64,000 bases of DNA from Cryobacterium arcticum. Lineage in GTDB: Bacteria > Actinomycetota > Actinomycetes > Actinomycetales > Microbacteriaceae. Shown here one piece after another: positions 1 to 7,490 of this stretch; positions within the stretch are counted from its first letter, which is position 1, and every line of letters begins with the position of its first letter. Made by a program: the position numbers and the translations under genes. The stretch lies in assembly GCF_003185895.1 (NCBI RefSeq), contig NZ_QHLY01000008.1, positions 360-64,359 on the forward strand. Reading direction: 5' to 3'. The notes beneath the pieces were generated by a model. It was not told the origin of the DNA and ran no database searches. It was given only the letters and a program-made list of their open reading frames with translations.

Positions 1-560
1 ACCCGTCTCGAGGTCGCACCATCCGCTGGTCGAGCCTGTCGAGACCCCGCGAGATCGCCTACCCACCGCAACCCACGCCCGTCACCCAGTCTCGACACGC
101 TCGACCACCGAGACGGGCGCGACCCACACACATCCGCGAACCGTGAGAAAAGCACCAGAACACACGGCTTTTCGGGGCTTACCTCACAGCTCGCGAACCA
201 CGGCAACCCGCGCGACGACCCCCGAGGGCGCACCACCCGCCGGTCGAGCTCGTCGAGACCCCGTGAGGCGGCCTACCCACCGCAACCCACGCCCGTCACC
301 GGGTCCCAACAAGCTCGACCACCGAGGCGGGCGCGACCCACACACATCCCGCGAACCGTGAGAAAAGCACCAGAACACACGAGTTTTCGGGGCTTACCTC
401 ACAGCTCGCGAACATAACGTCGAGAGTCGCGCGACGACCCCGCAAGACCCACCCTCCGCTGGTCGAGCTTGTCGAGACCCCGCGAGACGGCCTCCCCACC
501 GTCACCCACACCCGTCACCCGGTCTCGACACGCTCGACCGCCGAGGCGGGCGCGAGCCGC
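1..560. repeat. Non-coding array of REP-like inverted repeats, about 215-bp period
   Basis: No convincing gene lies here. The stretch is a three-fold imperfect tandem repeat. Each unit starts with a 19-mer of the form GGTCGAGCNTGTCGAGACC (28-46, 242-260, 461-479). About 45-60 bp later comes its inverted partner GGTCTCGACACGCTCGACC (89-106 shortened by one base, 302-320 degenerate, 521-539), so each pair can fold into a large hairpin. Between successive pairs sits a 64-bp imperfect palindrome (135-198 and 350-413) whose arms begin CGCGAACCGTGAG. Spacings of 214 and 219 bp between the first 19-mers show the period. Short open frames across it are repeat artefacts. The same 19-mer recurs inside two genes of this window, so it is a dispersed REP-like family. 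Whether it is a transposase-mobilised element, a terminator or a nucleoid site cannot be told. Confidence 0.8.
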
Positions 561-563
561 AGG

Positions 564-902
564 CTAGAGTCGGGTGCGCGACGCGGGCACCGACCTCGTC
601 AGGGTGCCGATGGGGGTGCCGGCCTCGTTCAGGATAGTCAAGGTGTCACCCTGCCTGGTGGCCGTCGCGGCCTGGCTCAGCCAGGTGTCCACCCCCTCGC
701 AGTACATCATCGTGGAGGCCAGCTGGCCGAACTCCACGGCGTCACCCTCTGCTTTCCAGCCGCCCATCAGGCGGTTGCAGCCATCCGTGCCGGCCAGCCT
801 GTGATCGTCGAGGAACTCCAGGTAGGGCTTGCCACGGATGCCGGCTACACCCCAGACACCCACCCAAGCCGTCTCGTCGGTCGCTGAATCACCCGTTCCC
901 AT
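564..902 (-). CDS. META-domain (HslJ-like) protein
   Basis: A 112-residue protein with the META/DUF306 core: a TDGCNR stretch near residues 39-44 followed by an LASTMMYC segment, which match the conserved GxxGCNxxxG...TxMxC pattern of HslJ-type proteins. Family members are usually secreted lipoproteins linked to heat or antibiotic stress. This one has no visible signal peptide or lipobox, so it may be cytosolic or a solitary domain. Its role is unknown. A CATACT -10-like hexamer on the minus strand (911-916) ends 8 nt before the ATG and no ribosome binding site is visible, so translation may be leaderless. It is divergent from the deaminase gene. Confidence 0.7.
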   Translation of the reverse strand: MGTGDSATDETAWVGVWGVAGIRGKPYLEFLDDHRLAGTDGCNRLMGGWKAEGDAVEFGQLASTMMYCEGVDTWLSQAATATRQGDTLTILNEAGTPIGTLTRSVPASRTRL

Positions 903-965
903 CGCGCTAGAGTATGGCGACCGCCGACCGGGCGCAAACGACTTCGATGATCCAGGAGTACATCA

Positions 966-1985
966 GTGACGAACCGACAGGGTGTCTGGCCGACCGCCGA
1001 ACTGCACGTGCACATCGAGGGCACCCTCGAGACCGAGCTGCTCGTGGCCCTGGCCCGTCGCAACAACGTCGAGTTGCCCAGCTACGACCCTGACGCCTTG
1101 CGCGAGCTCTACCGATTCACCGATCTGCAGTCGTTCCTCGACATCTACTACGCCAACCTGGCCGTGCTCCGCACCGAAGCCGACTTCTACGATCTCGGCC
1201 TGGCCTACCTCACCCGCGCCGCAGCCGCCGGGGTGCGCCGGGCCGAGATCTTCTTCGACCCGCAGACCCACCTGGCCAACGGCATCCCGCTTGCGGTGGT
1301 ATTCGGCGGCCTCACCCGGGCTCTCAACGAGGGCCGCGAGAACCTCGGCATCTCCGCCGACCTCATCCTCTGCTTCCTGCGCCACCTCGGTGGCGCCGAA
1401 GCCCTCGCGACCCTCGACGCCGCGATCCCCTACCTCGACCAGCTCATCGGCGTGGGCCTCGACTCGGCGGAGGTGGGCTTCCCGCCCTCGCTCTTCACCG
1501 AGGTCTTCGCCAAGGCCGCCGCACTGGGCTTGCACCGGGTCGCCCACGCCGGCGAGGAGGGCGGACCCGACTATGTGCACGAGGCGCTCGACCTGCTCGG
1601 GGTGGAACGGGTCGACCACGGCATCCGTTCGGTCGAGGACGACCATTTGCTCGAGGTGCTCCGGGAGCGTCGGATTCCACTCACGGTCTGTCCGCTCTCG
1701 AACGTCTGTCTGCAGGCGACGCCGACTCTTGCCGCGCATCCGCTGCCGGCGATGCTCGATGCCGGCTTGATCGTGACCATCAGCAGCGACGACCCCGCGT
1801 ATTTCGGCGGCTACATCGACGACAACCTCGCCGCCGTGCAGCAGGAGTTCGCCCTGAGTCCCGAACAGATGGCCCAGCTCGCGCGCAACTCGTTCCAGGC
1901 AGCCTTTTTGCCGGATGCTGAGAAACGCCGGTACATCACGGCCGTGGACGAGCACCTCGAGGAGGTGCTGCGACTACTCTCGTGA
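966..1985 (+). CDS. Adenosine deaminase family protein, probably adenine deaminase
   Basis: A 339-residue metal-dependent purine deaminase of the amidohydrolase superfamily. Zn ligands are visible as H14-x-H16 (LHVHIEG), H194 in HAGEE with the catalytic Glu at 197, and the aspartate pair D275-D276 in SSDDPAYFGGY. The LHVHIEGTLE start and the SDDPAYFGGY end are the form I associate with the adenine-deaminase branch (EC 3.5.4.2) rather than classical adenosine deaminases. Adenine to hypoxanthine is therefore the preferred reaction, but adenosine deamination is not excluded. The GTG start has AGGAG at 954-958, 7 nt upstream. The stop overlaps the putA start by 4 bp, so the two genes are translationally coupled in one operon, possibly for nitrogen scavenging. 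Confidence 0.88.
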   Translation: MTNRQGVWPTAELHVHIEGTLETELLVALARRNNVELPSYDPDALRELYRFTDLQSFLDIYYANLAVLRTEADFYDLGLAYLTRAAAAGVRRAEIFFDPQTHLANGIPLAVVFGGLTRALNEGRENLGISADLILCFLRHLGGAEALATLDAAIPYLDQLIGVGLDSAEVGFPPSLFTEVFAKAAALGLHRVAHAGEEGGPDYVHEALDLLGVERVDHGIRSVEDDHLLEVLRERRIPLTVCPLSNVCLQATPTLAAHPLPAMLDAGLIVTISSDDPAYFGGYIDDNLAAVQQEFALSPEQMAQLARNSFQAAFLPDAEKRRYITAVDEHLEEVLRLLS

Positions 1986-4900
1986 GCATGACCAATCCCA
2001 CTTCGAACGTGCAGCAGGACCTCGGCGCGGAAGTTGTGGCGCTCGTCGAGAAGTGGCTGGCGGCAAGCCAAGACATCCCCGCTGACATCTCGGCCGAGCG
2101 CCTGGCCGGAGTGCTGAAAGATCCCAACGGCCTGGACTTCACCGTGGGCTTCGTCGACGGTGTGATGCGGCCCGAAGACGTGATGGTCGCGGGCTACAAC
2201 CTGCAACGGGTGGCCAAGCTGGCCCCCGCCTTCCTGCCTCCCGTGCTCCGCGGCGCCATCGGCGTCGGCGGCGTGATGGGGCCGGTCTTGCCCTGGGTGG
2301 TCATCCCGGCAGCCCGCAAGGTGTTACGGCAAATGGTCGGCCACCTGGTGGTGGATGCGACGCCGGACAAGCTCGGGCCCGCGATCGAAGCCCTGCGGGA
2401 GTCGGGCAACCGGCTCAACATCAATCTGCTCGGGGAAGCCGTCCTGGGCGAGAAGGAGGCGCTGCGGCGCCTGGCCGGCACCCGCGACCTGCTGGCCAGG
2501 GACGACGTGGACTACGTGTCGATCAAGGTCTCCTCGATCGCCAGTCAGCTCTCGATGTGGGCGTTCGACGAAGCCGTCGACCGCGTCGTCGAACGGCTCA
2601 CCCCGCTGTACGAGCTGGCTGCCGCAGCACCGACGCCCAAGTTCATCAACCTCGACATGGAGGAGTACCGCGACCTCGACCTCACCATCGCGGTGTTCGA
2701 ACGTATTCTCGACCAACCCAAGCTGCTCAACCTCGAAGCCGGCATCGTGCTGCAGGCCTACCTGCCCGACGCGTTGGGCGCGCTGCAGGGCCTCACCCAG
2801 TGGGCGCAGTCCCGCCGGGCCGGGGGCGGTGCGCCGATCAAGGTGCGCGTGGTGAAGGGCGCCAACCTCGCGATGGAACACGTGGACTCCGTGGTTCACG
2901 GCTGGCCGCTGGCCACCTACGACAGCAAGCAGGACACCGACACCAACTACAAGCGGGTGCTCAATTGGGCGCTCACTCCGCAGAACACCGATGCTGTGCG
3001 CATCGGTGTCGCCGGCCACAACCTGTTCGACGTGGCCTACGCTCATCTGCTCGCCCAGCAGCGCGGGGTGGACGACCGGGTCGACTTCGAGATGCTGTTG
3101 GGCATGGCCACCAGCCAGGCCGAAGCAGTGAAGAAAGACGTCGGCCAGCTGCTGCTGTACACGCCGGTGGTCAACCCGGCCGAGTTCGACGTGGCGATCA
3201 GCTACCTCATCCGCCGGCTCGAGGAGAACGCCAGCGAGGAGAACTTCATGTCGGCGGTGTTCGAACTGGCCGACACGCCTGCCCTGCTCGAGCGGGAGAA
3301 ACAGCGCTTCCTCGACTCCCTTGCCGCGCTGGAGACCGGGCCGGGTGCGCAGGCCGGCAGCAGCCGGGCCCCGCTTCCGAACCGGATGCAGGACCGGTCC
3401 GTTGTTGTGCCGCTGGCGCCCGAAGCCCCGTCGGGTCCCGCGCTGACCACCCCGCCGGCCGACGCCGACGACCCCAACCTCACCGCAATGGTGCTCGGCC
3501 TCACCCGCGGCTCGGTCAGCCGCAGCCGGTCAGAGCTCGGCGCCTTCCGCAACGAACCAGACACCGACCCGTCCCTGCCGGCGAATCGTGCCTGGGGGCG
3601 CAGCATCCTGGCCAGGGTCGAGACCTCGATGCTCGGCAAGGACACCATCGCGGCCGCCCGCATCACCGAGACCGATCGGCTCGACGAGGTCATCGCCACC
3701 GTGACGACCGCCGGCGAGGCCTGGGGCCGCAAGACCGGTGCAGAACGCGCCGCGGTGCTGCACCGCGCCGGTACCAACCTGGCCGCCCACCGTGACCGCC
3801 TGATCGAGGTGATGGCCTCCGAAACCGGCAAGACCATCGCCGAGGGTGACCCGGAGGTGAGCGAGGCGATCGACTTCGCCCACTACTACGCCGAGCGCGC
3901 CCGCGACCTCGATATGGTGCAGGGCGCCGTCTTCGTACCCGCCAGGCTCACCGTGGTCACACCGCCGTGGAACTTCCCCGTCGCCATTCCGGCCGGGGGC
4001 GTCCTCGCCGCCCTCGCTGCCGGTTCCGGCGTGATCATCAAGCCAGCCACGCTCGCGCAGCGCACCGGAGCGGTGCTGGTGGAGGCGCTGTGGGAAGCCG
4101 GTGTGCCCAGGGACCTGCTCGCGCTCGTCGACCTGCCCGACCGGGAGCTCGGCAGCCGGCTGCTGGCGCACCCCGACGTCGACCGGGTGATCCTCACCGG
4201 CGCGTACGAGACCGCGCAGACCTTCCGAGGTCTGCGCTCCGACCTCCCGTTGTTGGCCGAAACCAGCGGCAAGAACGCCATCATCGTCACTCCCTCCGCC
4301 GACCTCGACCTCGCAGCGGCAGACGTGATCAAGAGCGCGTTCGGCCATGCCGGCCAGAAATGCTCCGCCGCCAGCCTGGTGATCCTGGTCGGCTCTGTCG
4401 GCCGCTCGATGCGATTCCTCGGCCAGCTGGTGGATGCGGCGACCTCGATGCGGGTGGGCCGCCCGGCCGACCCCGACAGCCAGATGGGCCCCATCATCGA
4501 ACCCGCGAACGGCAAGCTGCTGCACGCGTTGACCGAGCTGGGTGCCGGAGAGAAATGGCTGGTCGAGCCCAAGTTGCTTGACGACGAGCTGGAGACGGGC
4601 GTTGGGCAGCTGTGGTCGCCCGGCATCCGCAGCGGCGTCGCACCCGGCTCCTATTTTCACCTCACCGAGTTCTTCGGTCCGGTGCTGGGAGTGATGCACG
4701 CCCGCACGCTGGAGGAAGCCATCCGGTACCAGAACGCCGTGGACTACGGCCTGACCTCCGGGCTGCACTCCCTCGACGCCGACGAGATCGCACAGTGGGT
4801 CGACACGGTTCAGGCCGGCAACCTCTATGTGAACCGCGGTATCACCGGCGCCATCGTGCAACGCCAGCCGTTCGGCGGCTGGAAGCGGTCGGCGGTGGGC

Positions 4901-5611
4901 CCCGGCAGCAAGGCCGGCGGCCCCAACTACCTGTACGGGCTCGGCGGCTGGGTCACCGACCCCGGCAAGAACAGCTCGACGCTGCACCTGCGTGGCCTGG
5001 AGCAGCGCATCACCGATCTCATCGAGGCCTCCCAGCCGTCGCTGCCCTACGAGGACTTCGACGTACTGCGCCGGTCCGCGCTCAGCGACGCCCTCGCCTG
5101 GCGGGAGGAGTTCGGCGCCGTCGCCGACGTTTCCGGCCTCGGCCTGGAGCGGAACCTCTTTCGGTACTGCGCCCTGCCGGTCACCATCCGGTCGGGTGAG
5201 GACGGCAACCTGGCCCTCCTGCTGCGCGTGATCGCCGCAGGCCTGCTGTCCAAGTCCCGGTTCGTGGTGTCAAGCGCCGTGCCGATCCCGGCCGCCGTGC
5301 GCGCCGTGCTCGCCCCCCGGGACATTCCCCTGGTCATCGAGAGCGACGAGGAGTGGCTCGCGCGCGCGGCCGCCGGCGGGGTCAGCACCAGCCGGGTGCG
5401 GTTGATCGGCGCCGACCCGGTCGCCGGTGCCGCCGACGCGGCCACGGCCTTCGCCACCGCCCTGAACGGCAGCCCCGACATCGCCGTCTACGCGCATCCG
5501 GTCACCCAGTCCGGTCGGGTGGAGTTGCTCGCGTTCCTCCGTGAACAGTCGATCTCGATCACCGCCCACCGGTTCGGCAACCCCAGCGCCCTCACGGATG
5601 AGGTCATCTAG
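1982..5611 (+). CDS. putA: Bifunctional proline dehydrogenase / L-glutamate gamma-semialdehyde dehydrogenase
   Basis: A 1209-residue protein that oxidises proline to pyrroline-5-carboxylate (FAD) and then to glutamate (NAD). The N-terminal proline dehydrogenase barrel spans roughly residues 60-450, with the conserved RVVKGAN and YLIRRLEEN segments. The aldehyde dehydrogenase domain spans about 520-990, with the general-base Glu in AETSGKN near 760 and the catalytic Cys at 794 in GQKCSAA. A further roughly 200-residue C-terminal region resembles the extra domain of long PutA proteins. There is no ribbon-helix-helix DNA-binding domain at the N-terminus, so unlike E. coli PutA it should not repress its own gene. 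GTG at 1982 overlaps the deaminase stop. An in-frame ATG at 1988 is an alternative start. Confidence 0.95.
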   Translation: MSMTNPTSNVQQDLGAEVVALVEKWLAASQDIPADISAERLAGVLKDPNGLDFTVGFVDGVMRPEDVMVAGYNLQRVAKLAPAFLPPVLRGAIGVGGVMGPVLPWVVIPAARKVLRQMVGHLVVDATPDKLGPAIEALRESGNRLNINLLGEAVLGEKEALRRLAGTRDLLARDDVDYVSIKVSSIASQLSMWAFDEAVDRVVERLTPLYELAAAAPTPKFINLDMEEYRDLDLTIAVFERILDQPKLLNLEAGIVLQAYLPDALGALQGLTQWAQSRRAGGGAPIKVRVVKGANLAMEHVDSVVHGWPLATYDSKQDTDTNYKRVLNWALTPQNTDAVRIGVAGHNLFDVAYAHLLAQQRGVDDRVDFEMLLGMATSQAEAVKKDVGQLLLYTPVVNPAEFDVAISYLIRRLEENASEENFMSAVFELADTPALLEREKQRFLDSLAALETGPGAQAGSSRAPLPNRMQDRSVVVPLAPEAPSGPALTTPPADADDPNLTAMVLGLTRGSVSRSRSELGAFRNEPDTDPSLPANRAWGRSILARVETSMLGKDTIAAARITETDRLDEVIATVTTAGEAWGRKTGAERAAVLHRAGTNLAAHRDRLIEVMASETGKTIAEGDPEVSEAIDFAHYYAERARDLDMVQGAVFVPARLTVVTPPWNFPVAIPAGGVLAALAAGSGVIIKPATLAQRTGAVLVEALWEAGVPRDLLALVDLPDRELGSRLLAHPDVDRVILTGAYETAQTFRGLRSDLPLLAETSGKNAIIVTPSADLDLAAADVIKSAFGHAGQKCSAASLVILVGSVGRSMRFLGQLVDAATSMRVGRPADPDSQMGPIIEPANGKLLHALTELGAGEKWLVEPKLLDDELETGVGQLWSPGIRSGVAPGSYFHLTEFFGPVLGVMHARTLEEAIRYQNAVDYGLTSGLHSLDADEIAQWVDTVQAGNLYVNRGITGAIVQRQPFGGWKRSAVGPGSKAGGPNYLYGLGGWVTDPGKNSSTLHLRGLEQRITDLIEASQPSLPYEDFDVLRRSALSDALAWREEFGAVADVSGLGLERNLFRYCALPVTIRSGEDGNLALLLRVIAAGLLSKSRFVVSSAVPIPAAVRAVLAPRDIPLVIESDEEWLARAAAGGVSTSRVRLIGADPVAGAADAATAFATALNGSPDIAVYAHPVTQSGRVELLAFLREQSISITAHRFGNPSALTDEVI

Positions 5612-5647
5612 CGCCATAATGGCTGCGGCCGGAGGCGAGGTGATGGT

Positions 5648-6274
5648 GTGCAGGCACCCAAGTGGTTACGACTGCGGCGGGAAGCCTGGGGCTTCATCGT
5701 CGGGTCGGCGCTGTTCATCCTCGGTGCCGTGCCGGCCTACCTCGGCGCCGTGGGCGCCGTGGCCGACAACGCCACCTTCTTTCTCGGCTCGCTGTTCTTC
5801 ACCGCGGCGGCCTACATCCAACTCGCCCTCAGCGGGCGGAGACCGCCGCGCACCACGACCAACCGGCCGGACCGGTTCGACTGGTGGGCGGCAGCCATCC
5901 AGTTCGCCGGCACGCTGTTCTTCAACCTGAGCACCGGCACCGCATTGGTGGCCAGCCTCGCCGCAGGCGAGCGCACCGGGTGGCGCCCGGATGTCTACGG
6001 GTCGGTCTGCTTCCTTGTCTCCAGTGCGCTCGCCGTGGGGGCCACCACCGGCCGGGACGCGCTCTGGGACCCGCACGCCCGCACCTGGCGGAGCACCTGG
6101 CTCAATCTGCTCGGCTCCGTCGCCTTCGGCGCCGCGGCGGTCGGCGCCATCGTCGTGCCGGCTACCGGACAACCGTTTCTGCCGAGTTGGGCTACTGTCG
6201 GCACCATCGCGGGCGGCGTCTGCTTCCTGGTCGCCGCGGTCCTCACCCGGCCCGGCACGCCGCGCCTGACCTGA
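5648..6274 (+). CDS. YrhK-like membrane protein
   Basis: A 208-residue integral membrane protein with about six hydrophobic segments (near 14-34, 40-60, 78-102, 112-130, 145-165 and 175-200). The first 60 residues (EAWGFIVGS...FFLGSLFFTAAAYIQ) resemble the YrhK domain, a small membrane module of unknown function. That assignment is by eye. The GTG start is chosen because GGAGG lies at 5631-5635, and no in-frame ATG gives a better fit. It lies 36 bp after putA on the same strand and may be co-transcribed. No enzymatic motif is visible. Confidence 0.6.
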   Translation: MQAPKWLRLRREAWGFIVGSALFILGAVPAYLGAVGAVADNATFFLGSLFFTAAAYIQLALSGRRPPRTTTNRPDRFDWWAAAIQFAGTLFFNLSTGTALVASLAAGERTGWRPDVYGSVCFLVSSALAVGATTGRDALWDPHARTWRSTWLNLLGSVAFGAAAVGAIVVPATGQPFLPSWATVGTIAGGVCFLVAAVLTRPGTPRLT

Positions 6275-6467
6275 TGGGATAAACGTGCTCGCGCCCGATG
6301 ACCGCGTGAGCCGGGTAAAGGGCTGATAATGGAGGGTAGCCGTGGCGGATTTCACTGGGAAACTGGTCGCTTCGAGCATCAGCTACCTCACGGTTGCCAC
6401 TCAGACTGCTGAGAGAAAATCGATAGGACACGATTTGTCGCCACTCAAAACTCGACAGGGGACCCCG

Positions 6468-7490
6468 TTGGACGGAAACGCAACGACGATGCATCACAAT
6501 GTCGCGCTGCTCTCGGTCGCCACGACCATCGCTCCCCGCATCACGACGTCTGAAGACATCGACCGTCGCCTGCAGCCTGCCCTCAAGCGGCTGCGCCTGC
6601 CCAAGGGTTTGTTGCAGCGGGTCGCCGGCGTGCACGAGCGCCGCAACTGGGCCGAAGGCCAGGCCTTCGACGATGCCGCCGTCTCGGCCGGCAAGCGGGC
6701 CCTGGCCGAAGCCGGCATCGACCCCAGTGAGGTGGGGTTGATGATCAACACCTCGGTCACCCGTAAGCATCTGGAGCCGTCGGTCGCCGTGCGCATCCAC
6801 CACGGCCTTGGGCTGCCCTCTTCGGCCACGAACTTCGACATCGCCAACGCCTGCCTCGGTTTTGTCAACGGCATGACCCTCGCTGCCCAGCTGATCGACT
6901 CCGGTCAGATCAAGTACGCGGTGATCATCGACGGTGAGGATGCCGACGAGATCCAGACCAATACCATCGAGCGTCTCGGCCGTCCCGACATCGGGCGCAA
7001 GGACTTCATGAGCGAGTTCGCCAGCCTCACCCTCGGTTCCGGCGCTGCCGCGGCCGTGCTCGGCCGGGCCGACGCGCACCCGGAGGGCCACCGCATCCTC
7101 GGCGGCGTCACCCGGGCCGCCACCCAGTTCAACGACCTCTGCGTCGGCAGTGTCGACGGCATGTTCACCGACGCCAAGGCGCTGCTCAAGGGCGGCATGG
7201 AGCTGGTGGTGTCGGCCTGGACCGAAGCCAAACGTGACTGGAGCTGGTCGAACATGGACCGCTACATCCTGCACCAGGTGTCGGATGTGCACACGAACGC
7301 GATCGTCAAGGCCACCGGCCTCGACCGCACCCGGGTACCGCTGACCTATCCCACCTACGGCAATGTGGGCCCGGCGTCGATCCCGATCACGCTGTCCCAG
7401 GAAGCCGCCAAGCTGGAACGTGGCAATCGGGTGTTGCTGATGGGCGTTGGCTCTGGCCTCAACACGGCCATGATGGAGATCCAGTGGTGA
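6468..7490 (+). CDS. oleA: OleA-type thiolase: head-to-head fatty acyl-CoA condensation (3-oxoacyl-ACP synthase III family)
   Basis: A thiolase-superfamily enzyme of 340 residues. OleA condenses two fatty acyl-CoAs to a beta-keto acid, the first step of long-chain olefin synthesis. The nucleophilic Cys lies in NACLGF, the catalytic His in ILHQVSD and the Asn in YGNVGPAS. TTG at 6468 is the preferred start: the protein then begins MDGNATTMHHN, fits the family length and has AGGGG a few bases upstream. A longer in-frame version from GTG 6342 has a good GGAGGG site at 6331-6336 but would add 42 residues not seen in the family, so it may be a leader or a misleading alternative. The gene overlaps oleBC by 4 bp (GTGA), and oleBC and oleD follow in order, which supports the olefin role over FabH. 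Confidence 0.85.
   Translation: MDGNATTMHHNVALLSVATTIAPRITTSEDIDRRLQPALKRLRLPKGLLQRVAGVHERRNWAEGQAFDDAAVSAGKRALAEAGIDPSEVGLMINTSVTRKHLEPSVAVRIHHGLGLPSSATNFDIANACLGFVNGMTLAAQLIDSGQIKYAVIIDGEDADEIQTNTIERLGRPDIGRKDFMSEFASLTLGSGAAAAVLGRADAHPEGHRILGGVTRAATQFNDLCVGSVDGMFTDAKALLKGGMELVVSAWTEAKRDWSWSNMDRYILHQVSDVHTNAIVKATGLDRTRVPLTYPTYGNVGPASIPITLSQEAAKLERGNRVLLMGVGSGLNTAMMEIQW

Noticed and set aside
1..560. CRISPR array in the repeat-rich start
   Set aside because: Units are about 215 bp with conserved spacers and inverted pairs, unlike 25-40-bp CRISPR repeats with unique spacers, and there are no cas genes.
963..1955. 330-codon open frame antisense to the deaminase gene
   Set aside because: Long antisense frames are common in GC-rich DNA. 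The protein has no recognisable domain and the sense strand carries a clear enzyme.
3530..4987. 485-codon minus-strand frame opposite putA
   Set aside because: Antisense shadow of the aldehyde dehydrogenase domain; low-complexity Gly/Ala/His/Arg composition.
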